In this document: in pieces, positions 7,074-15,349 of the stretch
Layout: the number at the start of each line of letters is the position of its first letter
How positions within the stretch are numbered: the first letter of the stretch is position 1
DNA from: Bacteroidota bacterium
GTDB lineage: Bacteria; Bacteroidota; Bacteroidia; Cytophagales; Cyclobacteriaceae
DNA: 16,803 nucleotides
Direction of reading: 5' to 3'
Assembly: GCA_003242315.1 (NCBI GenBank)
Contig: QGUY01000060.1
Span: 1-16,803 of the forward strand
Position numbers and translations under genes: made by a program
The notes under the pieces: generated by a model
What the model saw: only the letters and a program-made list of their open reading frames with translations
What the model was told of the DNA's origin: nothing
The model's database searches: none

Positions 7074-8582
7074 TCACTTATTACTCACAAACGCAATACT
7101 CTTGCTATCCGGCGACCATGATGGGACATTAATAGTCCCCTGACCTCCATACATATAGGCGATAGTTCTCGGCGCGCCACCGGATACCGGCATTAGCTTC
7201 AACTCGATACGCTTGTAGGAAGGGTGATCGTTGACAGGTATCTCCGGTGGAAACGAAATGTACACAATCCATTTATTGTCCGGTGAAATGTGAGGGAACC
7301 AGTTGTTGTACTGGTCGAACGTGAGTTGCTCCTTGCCCGTGCCGTCAGGTTTCATGCGCCAGATCTGCATGGTACCCGATTCGCTGCTGTTGTAGTAAAT
7401 GTATTTGCCATCGGGAGAGTATTCACAACCATCAACATGTTCGCCGAGACCAGTGTTTGTTAGTCTCACCTCCAGACTTTTTCCGTCGATCGCCTTTCGA
7501 TAAATATCATACGTTGGGTTGTCCGGTCGTGTTGCGACGTAAATCACTTCGCGATTGTTGGGAGCCCATCCATGGAGGTATGATGGCGTTTCGGTTACCA
7601 CAGGTGTAGGATCACCTCCTGTGATCGGTAACACGTAAATCGCGGAACCCTTCGTCTCGTGTGAGCTGCTGATGCCGAGCAGTTTACCATTAAAGGAAAT
7701 GACGTGATCATTGTTAAGTCGATTAGCAGGCCCCGTATTGATTTGCGTGAGTGGTCCACCATTCACCGGTATAGAATACAGCAAGCCATCCATGTTGATC
7801 AGGAGTGACTTCCCATCGGGAGTCCAGTTTGGCGCTTCGAAACGACCATCCTTTTCATAAATGACCTTTCTCTTGCCGTCAAATACGTTCATCGTCTCGA
7901 GGCGGCATCCCAGCCAGCCTTGGCGTCCCGGATTGTAGTCGTCAGCCACGGGCCTATCGATGCGGACGTTCCAGGCCAAAGCCTGCTCAACGACATCGGG
8001 ATTATGAGAGGAAATGAAGAGGCCGACAAGAACAGAATCTCGAAATGCGGTCATCTTATGCGAGCCGATCACCTGAAGCGGCTCACCCGGATGCGCAGCT
8101 CGCATGATGATTTCTTCGCCGGCGCGCTCAAGTTGCAGGATGGTGTAGTTGCTTTTCGGAGAGAAGATCTCATCTTCGGGATCGCGCATGTATGCGCCAC
8201 GAAGTTCACGCCACTGCAGTACAGTCAACCCGTCACCGTGCAACGTCGCGTTGATGCTCGCCGCCTTTTCGTCGTCCGACTCACGGATCATCAAACCAAT
8301 CTTTCTGTGTGGATCTGTGCCCTTTCCGATGAACTGAAAATTGGCGGTTATGATGAAGTTGCCACCCATCTTGTTATACACGTAATGAAACTCGTCCCGT
8401 TCAAACCAGATGTTGTATCCTGATCCGGTTAGCGTGTAGGTTTGCGTTACTTCGTCGTACGTAGCGCTTCCCTTGTTTTTGGGATTTCCAATATCCTTGC
8501 TGTGCTTGAAAATGCCCACGGGCGATTGGGCCGCGACGACACCAAGCGTCACGGTAAATAAAAATGTCAGTATCGGTTTCAT
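7074..8582 (-). CDS. secreted TolB-like beta-propeller protein with N-terminal beta-sandwich domain
   Basis: The start is taken at the ATG at 8582 (502 residues) because it opens directly with a signal peptide (MKPILTFLFTVTLGVVAAQ, cleavage near A18); the TTG at 8693 would place 37 unrelated residues before it. Residues 20-215 look like a concanavalin-type or DUF1349-like beta-sandwich (GSGYNIWFERDEFHYVYNK, FIGKGTDPHRKIGLMIRES), a fold often used to bind glycans. Residues 225-502 carry PD40/WD40-like blades of the TolB type: APNWTPDGKSLL, CEYSPDGKYIYYNSSESG, FPHISPDNKWIVYIS and a closing PSWSPDSKSIAFVS. Such proteins are often named TolB-like or 'biopolymer transporter TolR' in Bacteroidota annotations; there is no evidence of a true Tol-Pal role here. 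It follows the CotH-like gene by 123 bp and may share its transcript. No T9SS tail is present, so the periplasm is the likely site. Confidence 0.88.
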   Translation of the reverse strand: MKPILTFLFTVTLGVVAAQSPVGIFKHSKDIGNPKNKGSATYDEVTQTYTLTGSGYNIWFERDEFHYVYNKMGGNFIITANFQFIGKGTDPHRKIGLMIRESDDEKAASINATLHGDGLTVLQWRELRGAYMRDPEDEIFSPKSNYTILQLERAGEEIIMRAAHPGEPLQVIGSHKMTAFRDSVLVGLFISSHNPDVVEQALAWNVRIDRPVADDYNPGRQGWLGCRLETMNVFDGKRKVIYEKDGRFEAPNWTPDGKSLLINMDGLLYSIPVNGGPLTQINTGPANRLNNDHVISFNGKLLGISSSHETKGSAIYVLPITGGDPTPVVTETPSYLHGWAPNNREVIYVATRPDNPTYDIYRKAIDGKSLEVRLTNTGLGEHVDGCEYSPDGKYIYYNSSESGTMQIWRMKPDGTGKEQLTFDQYNNWFPHISPDNKWIVYISFPPEIPVNDHPSYKRIELKLMPVSGGAPRTIAYMYGGQGTINVPSWSPDSKSIAFVSNK

Positions 8583-8682
8583 AGGTTCGGGATTAATCGA
8601 TGCATGTACACCGGCCGGCAAGTTAAGCACCGTCGTTAGGAGAGTTAACAAGAATTGGATGTGCGGCAACGAAACAGCAGCA

Positions 8683-8699
8683 TGTGTCGTCAAGACACA
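8683..8699 (-). terminator. weak hairpin after the CotH-like gene
   Basis: TGTGTC and GACACA form a 6-bp stem around a 5-base loop, a few bases beyond the stop codon at 8706 on the minus strand. It has no following T-run and a modest stem, so at best it attenuates transcription into the propeller gene. Confidence 0.22.
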
Positions 8700-8705
8700 A
8701 ATGGA

Positions 8706-10334
8706 TCAGGGCTTCACTAACTTGGCGGCCAAGCGTTCCCTGCCATTAAACACAAACCCAAAGCGATACATGCCGGAAGGGTAATCCGACGTATCCACCG
8801 TGAGTTGATATTGACCAGGCTCAAGATACCCTTGTGAATACAATGCTACCCGGCGACCAATCATATCCATGAGTTCGATCGTCACTTCCCCGGGACGTTC
8901 AACAGTATATTCCAGCGTCAGTTGCTCCTGAAAAGGATTTGGAAAGACGCGGGGGCTAACGGAACTCACTCCTTCGGGGGCCGCGGTAACGATCTTTGGC
9001 AGGTGATCATCAAGCCACAGAAGGCGTGCGGCTATCCATTCCTTGAGCCAGTCGACTTCCTCTTCGAAAGTATCCAACACCACATAGTTAGGCCATACGT
9101 ATTCTCCCAACACCGGCCACCGTTCAAAATTTCGCTTTTGCGCATCATCCAGCGCTGTTACAAGAGAATCAATATATGCGTGAATAGTCTCCGTCTTAAA
9201 TGGTCCCGCACGAAGTTCATCCCACCTTTCATTCAGCTTATTCCTGAAGGCAGGATCGGAAAGCAGGCGCGACCACCAGAAAGGTATGAGCCAGTAGTCG
9301 TCGGGGCACACCGAGTTAAATGATGTGACAAAGCCCTCAGGGTTACCCATGATACAGTAGTCGACGTTGCCAAATCCAAGGTTAAAATCCCAGATTGGTC
9401 CCATGCGAAGCTTTCCTCCATCCGAGTCGCGCTGCTTGTGCATGAATGTGCTAAGTCGGTAAGCATCGACGTTCTTTGTTAGTTCATTGATCAGCAAGTA
9501 ATCGATGAATGATTCCACGTCGATGTACTTCGCATACCCTTCTGCAGGATGATTGAAATTTTCGCCGGCAAGCACGTCTTCAAACTGATCCATGAATGAC
9601 TTGATGTACGCCTTTTGCTGAGGCACGATATCTTCCGGATCGGGATCTTCATATTGGAAAAAGATCGTTTGGCTGCCACCGCGATGCAAAGGAGGGTGCC
9701 GGGACGTCCAGCCATCACCGCCGCTGCCCGTAAACTTGTCGATCTTGAAAAGGTATCCGCCGGTGAGGTCATCACCGCTGATCTCGTCCGGGTCCAGCTT
9801 GGCAATGTCTACACGCGCTTTGTCGCGCTTGACTTTCTCAAAGAACACAAACAATCCCATGTATTCTCCGTTCAGCACCACTTCGCAGAAACGCTGCCGC
9901 GAAGCATATTGACCCATATCGCGACCGAGCTTATATGCGAGCGCATCGCGGATGAGGGTCTTGTCGTTGTACGGCGCGAAAAGGACCCAGTCTTCCTCTT
10001 CAGGCATTCCCAGGATGGATGCATCTATGCCCTCCCCTTCTTCGTCCCACAACTCGATACCGTACTGTTTTTTGGGGAACATTTGCGAAGACGAACCGCG
10101 TATTTCTATACCAATCTTGCCGTTGTAGTCGTTGGGTTCGTCGCCGATGTGATTGATCATCCCCGGCCCATTGTTGATGATCTTCATGTCGGCCATGATT
10201 TTGGGATCATCCAGGATAGCCTGGCCGTGGGTATCGATTATTACAATGGGAAGATTGGATTCGGTAAACTCCTGGCAAAATGCAGGAACAATGCCTATGA
10301 AGGCCAGCAGCACAATCGTCAATCTACAAATCAT
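8706..10334 (-). CDS. CotH-kinase-like secreted protein with T9SS type A sorting domain
   Basis: The 542 residues start with a signal peptide (about 1-20). The middle is a CotH-type domain, about 60-430: IEIRGSSSQMFPKKQYGIEL, an RDALAYKL helix, the YMGLFVFFEKVKRD segment, then NELTKNVDAY (N288, D290) and the hallmark GPIWDFNLGFGN (W315, D316, N318). CotH proteins are atypical protein kinases; Bacillus CotH phosphorylates spore-coat proteins, but the substrates of Bacteroidota members are unknown. Residues 463-542 form a type A T9SS C-terminal domain: VFPNPFQEQL, a GRRV turn, and the ending SGMYRFGFVFNGRERLAAKLVKP. The protein should therefore cross the outer membrane and be attached or released outside. 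The hallmark reads WDFN instead of WDFD; I recall N at this place in other T9SS-linked members, so it may not mean loss of activity. It starts 38 bp after the permease ending at 10373, suggesting one transcript. Confidence 0.93.
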   Translation of the reverse strand: MICRLTIVLLAFIGIVPAFCQEFTESNLPIVIIDTHGQAILDDPKIMADMKIINNGPGMINHIGDEPNDYNGKIGIEIRGSSSQMFPKKQYGIELWDEEGEGIDASILGMPEEEDWVLFAPYNDKTLIRDALAYKLGRDMGQYASRQRFCEVVLNGEYMGLFVFFEKVKRDKARVDIAKLDPDEISGDDLTGGYLFKIDKFTGSGGDGWTSRHPPLHRGGSQTIFFQYEDPDPEDIVPQQKAYIKSFMDQFEDVLAGENFNHPAEGYAKYIDVESFIDYLLINELTKNVDAYRLSTFMHKQRDSDGGKLRMGPIWDFNLGFGNVDYCIMGNPEGFVTSFNSVCPDDYWLIPFWWSRLLSDPAFRNKLNERWDELRAGPFKTETIHAYIDSLVTALDDAQKRNFERWPVLGEYVWPNYVVLDTFEEEVDWLKEWIAARLLWLDDHLPKIVTAAPEGVSSVSPRVFPNPFQEQLTLEYTVERPGEVTIELMDMIGRRVALYSQGYLEPGQYQLTVDTSDYPSGMYRFGFVFNGRERLAAKLVKP

Positions 10335-10372
10335 AGGCAGAGATGTTGATTTCGCAACTTACGAAATCAGCA

Positions 10373-12814
10373 TCATTCTTCCTTCAGTACTTCCGCAGGA
10401 TTTGTCAACGCGGCACGTATCGATTGATAACCGACGGTAATCCATGTAAGAACAATTATTGTTGCACCAGCGATACCGTAAACCCAGGGACTAATGCCCA
10501 CTTTATAAGTAAACTGTTCAAGCCATTGGTGCATAGCGTACCATGAAAGGGGAATGGCAATCGCGAATGATATCAAGATCAGTTTGGTGAAGTTGCCGTT
10601 AAGCAACAGCACCATTTGGGTAGCGGAAGCACCCAACGACTTTCTGATGCCTATTTCCTTTCTGCGTTGCTCAGCCGAGTACGTGACCAATCCAACCATT
10701 CCGATCATGGCGATCAGCAGTGACAAGCACGTGAAAAGGGTAAACATCCCTCCCAACTTCTCATCCTGTTGGTATTTCTGTATCCACTCCTCGCGAAGGA
10801 ATGTATACTCAAACGGCGCATCGTGAATCAGGTCGTTCCAGATTTCCTGCAGGTCTGCAACGAGACGGCTTACCGACTGCCCGGTAATTTTTAACGCAAC
10901 GATCCTGTTGTTGTTCCAGGTTTTCGTATCACTGTGATAGAAGATTGCCGGTGGGATATTTGCCCTCAGCGATTCAAAATGGAAATCCCGTATTACTCCC
11001 TTGACTTCCTTCGGCCTCATCTCATCGCCCACATAAATGATCGTTTGACCAATGGCTTCCTCGGGTTCCCACCCAAATAGCCGTGCAGCAGTTTCGTTAA
11101 TGAGGCATTTGTTCTTGTCCGACTCATCATTTTCCGCGAAGCTCATTCCGGCTGCGATTTCCATGTCCAGAGTTTGCACGAAATACTCATCTATCTGCAT
11201 GAGGGCAACCGGATACTTTTCGTCACTCCCCTCGCGCATGAAAATATCCTCCAGTGGAACACTACCCGGTACATCCATGGCAATCGAGGCGCTCACTACC
11301 CCGTCCATGTTAGCCGCCTTCTCTCTGAAAATGTCGATGCGCTCGCCAAGTTTGTCTGCATGATTGACGACCAGAACATTCTCCTGGTTGAAGCCCAGGT
11401 CGACACGCTTCACGTAGTCAAGTTGTTGGTAGACGATGATAGTCGCCACAATGAAGCCGATTGCAATGGCAAACTGGGCAACGACGAGTGCACTCCGTAA
11501 ACGCGATCGTCTCTGGCCAGCAGTCTTGCCTTTCAGCACCCTAACGGGCTCCATGTTCGTCAGGTAAAACGCGGGGTACGCGCCGGCTAGCATTCCGACA
11601 CCCAGTACAAGTAAGGGGAAAAACCAAAGTGCATCGGCGCCCCACACTGAAAGGAACGGAATCTCCAATCCCAGTCCGCGTGCTACAGCCAGGCGCAGCA
11701 ATTCAACGATGCCGAGGCTTATCACTCCAGCCAAAAGGGTAACGACAATGCTCTCCATCTGGAATTGTGTAACCATCGCATGGCGGCGAGCACCCAATAC
11801 TTTCTTAACTCCAATCTCTTTGCCGCGACTTCCGGCGCGCGCAGTCGAAAGGTTCACAAAATTGATGATGGCCAATAGCATCACGAATACCCCTACGGCG
11901 GTGAAAATGTATACATAGCGAATGTCGCCTGTCGGTCCAAGCCGGTTACCCGTGCGGAAAGAATACAAATGCACATCGCGGAGCGGCTGGAGGTAGAAAT
12001 TCCAGCCATCTTTATCACGAATGAAGTCTTCATAGGCGATACCGAACCGCGCAAAAGTTGGTGCAATATAGCGTGTTGCGAGCGGCTCAAATTTTTTCTC
12101 CAAAGCGGCCGCGTCAGTTCCCGGCTTTAACCTGACATACGTCACCACCTGCGTCCATATCCAACTCCATTCAAATTCGCGAATCGCCGGGTTCGTATAC
12201 ATGGAGACCAGGTAATCGAAATGAAAATGAACGTTCTTTGGCTGTTTGGCGGTAACGCCGCTTACCTCGATTGGAATTCGGTCGTCACCGATCAGCAGCG
12301 TCTTTCCGAGTGCGGGCTCGTCGCCAAAGAACTTGCGCGCCGCTTCTTCGGACAGCACGACTTTGTTTGCACTGTAAAGAGCCGTCTCCGGATCTCCTTC
12401 GATCAGCGGGAAATTGAAGAAGGAAAAAAAGTTCGAATCCGCCGCCAGGATTTCCGTTTCATAAAATGCTTTAACTTCTCCATCGCCAGCATCATATCGC
12501 ACGATCTGAGGCATAGGAGTATTAATGCGCGTAATATCCTCGACCTCCGGGAATTCGCTCTTTAGTGTATAGGCCAGCGGAGGACTCGTTGAACTCATGA
12601 TTCCACCTGTCGGTGTCCAGATGGCCGTCTGGTTTACGCGATACGTACGGTCCGCATGCGGATGGTCTTTGTCATAGCTCAGCTCGTGCTTTACATAGGA
12701 GAAGATGAGAATACACGAACCCAGCCCGATAGCAAGACCCAGGATGTTTATTGCAGCGAAATACCTATTCCGGTGAAGATTTCGCAAAGCGATTATGACA
12801 TAGTTCCTTAGCAT
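10373..12814 (-). CDS. MacB/FtsX-type ABC transporter permease (third of the tandem set)
   Basis: The 813-residue inner-membrane protein is built as two FtsX halves. Order: opening LRNYVIIALRNLHRNRYF; helix at about 19-42; periplasmic MacB-like core domain to about 270; helices near 297-320, 350-372 and 388-412, with GKEIGVKKVLGARR after the first; helix near 435-458; second periplasmic domain to about 650; helices near 690-715, 738-762 and 775-797, with RRKEIGIRKSLGAS between; ending NPAEVLKEE. The family uses a separate FtsE/MacB-type ATPase to drive mechanical work on periplasmic substrates rather than solute transport through a channel. No ATPase gene is in this window. By eye it is more distant from its two neighbours than they are from each other (its mid-region reads AGAYPAFYLTNMEPVRVLKG). 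Its start lies 147 bp from the preceding gene, across repeats, so it may have its own promoter, though I find no good one. Confidence 0.95.
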   Translation of the reverse strand: MLRNYVIIALRNLHRNRYFAAINILGLAIGLGSCILIFSYVKHELSYDKDHPHADRTYRVNQTAIWTPTGGIMSSTSPPLAYTLKSEFPEVEDITRINTPMPQIVRYDAGDGEVKAFYETEILAADSNFFSFFNFPLIEGDPETALYSANKVVLSEEAARKFFGDEPALGKTLLIGDDRIPIEVSGVTAKQPKNVHFHFDYLVSMYTNPAIREFEWSWIWTQVVTYVRLKPGTDAAALEKKFEPLATRYIAPTFARFGIAYEDFIRDKDGWNFYLQPLRDVHLYSFRTGNRLGPTGDIRYVYIFTAVGVFVMLLAIINFVNLSTARAGSRGKEIGVKKVLGARRHAMVTQFQMESIVVTLLAGVISLGIVELLRLAVARGLGLEIPFLSVWGADALWFFPLLVLGVGMLAGAYPAFYLTNMEPVRVLKGKTAGQRRSRLRSALVVAQFAIAIGFIVATIIVYQQLDYVKRVDLGFNQENVLVVNHADKLGERIDIFREKAANMDGVVSASIAMDVPGSVPLEDIFMREGSDEKYPVALMQIDEYFVQTLDMEIAAGMSFAENDESDKNKCLINETAARLFGWEPEEAIGQTIIYVGDEMRPKEVKGVIRDFHFESLRANIPPAIFYHSDTKTWNNNRIVALKITGQSVSRLVADLQEIWNDLIHDAPFEYTFLREEWIQKYQQDEKLGGMFTLFTCLSLLIAMIGMVGLVTYSAEQRRKEIGIRKSLGASATQMVLLLNGNFTKLILISFAIAIPLSWYAMHQWLEQFTYKVGISPWVYGIAGATIIVLTWITVGYQSIRAALTNPAEVLKEE

Positions 12815-12818
12815 CTTT

Positions 12819-12955
12819 TAATGTGTTGAGGTGTTGATGTGCTGGTGTTCGTTGGAGTAAGTTGAGCGTTTGATTGCGACGACATCCCAAATTTTTTACC
12901 TGTACTATGAACGTCGGGAGAAATTCAACATCAACATCAACACACCAACACATTA
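12819..12955. repeat. octamer-repeat inverted pair in the gap between two permease genes
   Basis: The 147-bp gap (12815-12961) has matching arms at its two ends. The left arm, 12819-12850, begins TAATGTGTTG and continues as TGTTGAGG-TGTTGATG-TGCTGGTG units. The right arm, 12926-12955, read on the minus strand, begins TAATGTGTTG with TGTTGGTG and TGTTGATG units. The first ten bases are identical and later parts match imperfectly. The two could pair around a loop of about 75 bases. The left arm almost touches the start codon at 12814, so pairing would affect translation initiation of the third permease. The middle part (12851-12925) shows nothing recognisable. Confidence 0.6.
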
Positions 12956-12961
12956 ATACAT

Positions 12962-15349
12962 TTATTCATTTCGTAATACGTCCGCGGGGCGTGCCAATGC
13001 CGCCCGCAATGACCGATAGCCCACGGCGGCGCCGGCAACCAGCAAGGTTACTCCAATGCCTGCTGCGAACATGAACCACTCCAGGGAAATGCGGTAGGCA
13101 AAGTTTTGAAGCCATTGTTCCATAACAAATCCTGATGCCGGAGCGGCAACAACAAATGCGATTACAATCAGCACGAGGAATTCACGAGAAAAGATATACG
13201 CGATTTGCGCCGTACTTGCGCCAAATGCTTTTCGTACACCGATTTCCTTTTCTTTCCGCGTTGCGATGTACGAAACAAGGCCATATAACCCCAGGCAGCT
13301 AATGAAAATTGCCACGCAGGAGAATAGAATCAACAATACAGAAAGCCGATGCGTGTCTCGGTAGAAGTTCGCGATCTCTTCTTCAAGGAACTCATAGCTG
13401 AAAAGGAAATCGGGATACTGGGTAGCCCAGACCTTTTCGATCTCATCAATTGTAGTGTTAAATTGTCCAGGCTTGACCTTCACTGCAAGATGCCAGTATC
13501 CGGGGGGATCTTTCATCAGCACCGTTGGCTCAATGGTACGGGCGAGCGACATGGTATGGAAGTCGCGAACCACCCCAATCACCGGAAGTGTTCTTTCCCA
13601 CATGGTAAGGTTGCGCCCCAGAATCTCTTCGGGTTCCATGCCAACCCACTTGACTAACGTCTCATTGACGATCCATGCATTTGCTGTGTCTATGTCGTCA
13701 AAAGGTCTGCCAGCGACCAGATCGATATCAAACAGATCCAGATATGCCCAGTCCACTATCTTTACATGCGCTACGTTGTCCGTGCGTTCGAGCCCGTCCA
13801 TTCTAAAATCAGTAACGCTTACTGCTCCACTTGACGGCGGTGTATTGCACAAACTCACGCTCTCCACGCCGGGCAAGTCTCGCACCGCGGCCCTTACCGC
13901 AGTTTTCGCGGTGACGTTATCGCGCTGCGGAAGTGGAACAAGTACCACCGCTTCTTTCGAAAACCCCAGATCCTTGTTGTTGAAGTAGTTCATCTGAGAA
14001 AGCAGTACAATCGTGCCGATCACGAGCACCTGGGAAATCACAAACTGGAATACCACCAGTCCTCTTCGCAGCGCGAATCCGCCCGAGCCACGGTTAGTTA
14101 TCTTGTTTCTCAAGGCCATTGCCGGGCTGAAGCCAGACAGAAGGAAAGAAGGATACAATCCTGAAATAATGCTAACCACCAACCAGATGGTAACTATGAA
14201 TCCCCAGAACCCTGGCGACGTAAGGTCTATATGAAGGTCAAGCTTCTGAAAGGCATTCAGCTTTACCAGCGCCAGTTCAGCCAGGCCAACTGACAATACA
14301 ATCGCGATGAGAGTAACGACCGCCGTTTCGCTCAGATACTGAAAGACCAATTGAGTTCGCTGACCTCCCAGCACCTTCCGTATCCCGACTTCCTTCGAGC
14401 GACGAACAGCAACGGCGGTGGAAAGGTTGATGAAATTGATACACCCGGTGATAAGAAGGAAGATCATAATCGCTCCCATTGCCCAAATCGATTCCCTGCC
14501 CACGGTGCGTTGGCGATAGTTGGAAACACGCGTGTCGTGATTGATATCCTTTAGCGGCTGAAGCCAACGTTTCATGTGGCTCGCCTCTTCCGGGTTGATG
14601 TATTTTTTAGTAAAGTCGGCCAACTGCGCCTCGATGCTGGCAGGAGTTACCCCGGGCAGCAGCTTGATGTAGCACTGATCATCGCTCCAGACATTATACC
14701 ATCCCGCATCGATCTTTTCCTTCCGGATCGTCTCGTATGACATCAGTAGCTCAAACGGAAAACTGGTGTTGGGTGGATAATCCTCCATTACACCAATGAT
14801 TTCGAAGTCCTGCGCATTGTCAATTCGGATAACCTTTCCAATCGGGTCCTTTTCACCAAAATATTTCTCCGCCCACTTCCGGGAGATCACGGCCTGGTTC
14901 GGTTTCGTGAGTGAAGCTTCTCCTGCTACGATATTTCGCGTGAAAAAATTAAAGTATGTCGAGTCGGTGTATCCAATGCTTCCCTCCTCTTCGAACATGC
15001 GTCGCTCCCCATCATCCTCAACGCTCACCAGCGCACGCCACCGTCCGGATATAAACAATACGGATTCGATACCTGTAGCATCGGCTTTCAGTGCCTCCGG
15101 AAAAGGCGCGGGAACGCCCGGGGTATGATCATAGTCAACACGACCCCAATCCATGGTGGTTACAATCCGGTAGATTCTGTCCCCGTCGGCGTGATAGTTG
15201 TCGAAACTGGTGAAAAAGGTTATGAACAGGAAGAGTACGATACTGCAGGTGATGGCCAGCGACAAGCCGGCAATATTTATCATCGTGAAGCTGAGGCTAC
15301 GGGAGATATTCCGGATGGCGATGATGAGGTAGTTGCGGATCATACTCAT
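12962..15349 (-). CDS. MacB/FtsX-type ABC transporter permease (second of the tandem set)
   Basis: The 795 residues have the same two-half layout. After MSMIRNYLIIAIRNISRSLSF comes a helix at about 21-45, a large periplasmic domain, a helix block starting near 288 with NFINLSTAVAVRRSKEVGIRKVLGG around 300-325, a second periplasmic domain, and a final block with KEKEIGVRKAFGAS near 700, ending LARPADVLRNE. The start at 15349 overlaps the stop of the upstream permease as ATGA, which indicates translational coupling and favours this ATG over the one two codons later (15343). Mid-region motifs (SGLYPSFLLSGFSPAMALRN, DLGFSKEAVVLVPLPQ) closely resemble those of the upstream permease, so these two are the nearer paralogs. 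They may assemble as a heterodimer, but this is not shown. No ATP-binding motif is present and the partner ATPase is not in the window. Confidence 0.95.
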   Translation of the reverse strand: MSMIRNYLIIAIRNISRSLSFTMINIAGLSLAITCSIVLFLFITFFTSFDNYHADGDRIYRIVTTMDWGRVDYDHTPGVPAPFPEALKADATGIESVLFISGRWRALVSVEDDGERRMFEEEGSIGYTDSTYFNFFTRNIVAGEASLTKPNQAVISRKWAEKYFGEKDPIGKVIRIDNAQDFEIIGVMEDYPPNTSFPFELLMSYETIRKEKIDAGWYNVWSDDQCYIKLLPGVTPASIEAQLADFTKKYINPEEASHMKRWLQPLKDINHDTRVSNYRQRTVGRESIWAMGAIMIFLLITGCINFINLSTAVAVRRSKEVGIRKVLGGQRTQLVFQYLSETAVVTLIAIVLSVGLAELALVKLNAFQKLDLHIDLTSPGFWGFIVTIWLVVSIISGLYPSFLLSGFSPAMALRNKITNRGSGGFALRRGLVVFQFVISQVLVIGTIVLLSQMNYFNNKDLGFSKEAVVLVPLPQRDNVTAKTAVRAAVRDLPGVESVSLCNTPPSSGAVSVTDFRMDGLERTDNVAHVKIVDWAYLDLFDIDLVAGRPFDDIDTANAWIVNETLVKWVGMEPEEILGRNLTMWERTLPVIGVVRDFHTMSLARTIEPTVLMKDPPGYWHLAVKVKPGQFNTTIDEIEKVWATQYPDFLFSYEFLEEEIANFYRDTHRLSVLLILFSCVAIFISCLGLYGLVSYIATRKEKEIGVRKAFGASTAQIAYIFSREFLVLIVIAFVVAAPASGFVMEQWLQNFAYRISLEWFMFAAGIGVTLLVAGAAVGYRSLRAALARPADVLRNE

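Noticed and set aside
8583..8693. Extended start of the propeller gene at a TTG at 8693
   Set aside because: The ATG at 8582 is followed at once by a standard signal peptide, which the extension would bury.
12851..12925. Promoter for the third permease within the gap
   Set aside because: The best match on the minus strand, AAAATTTG, lacks the first T of the -7 consensus and has no TTTG at proper spacing.
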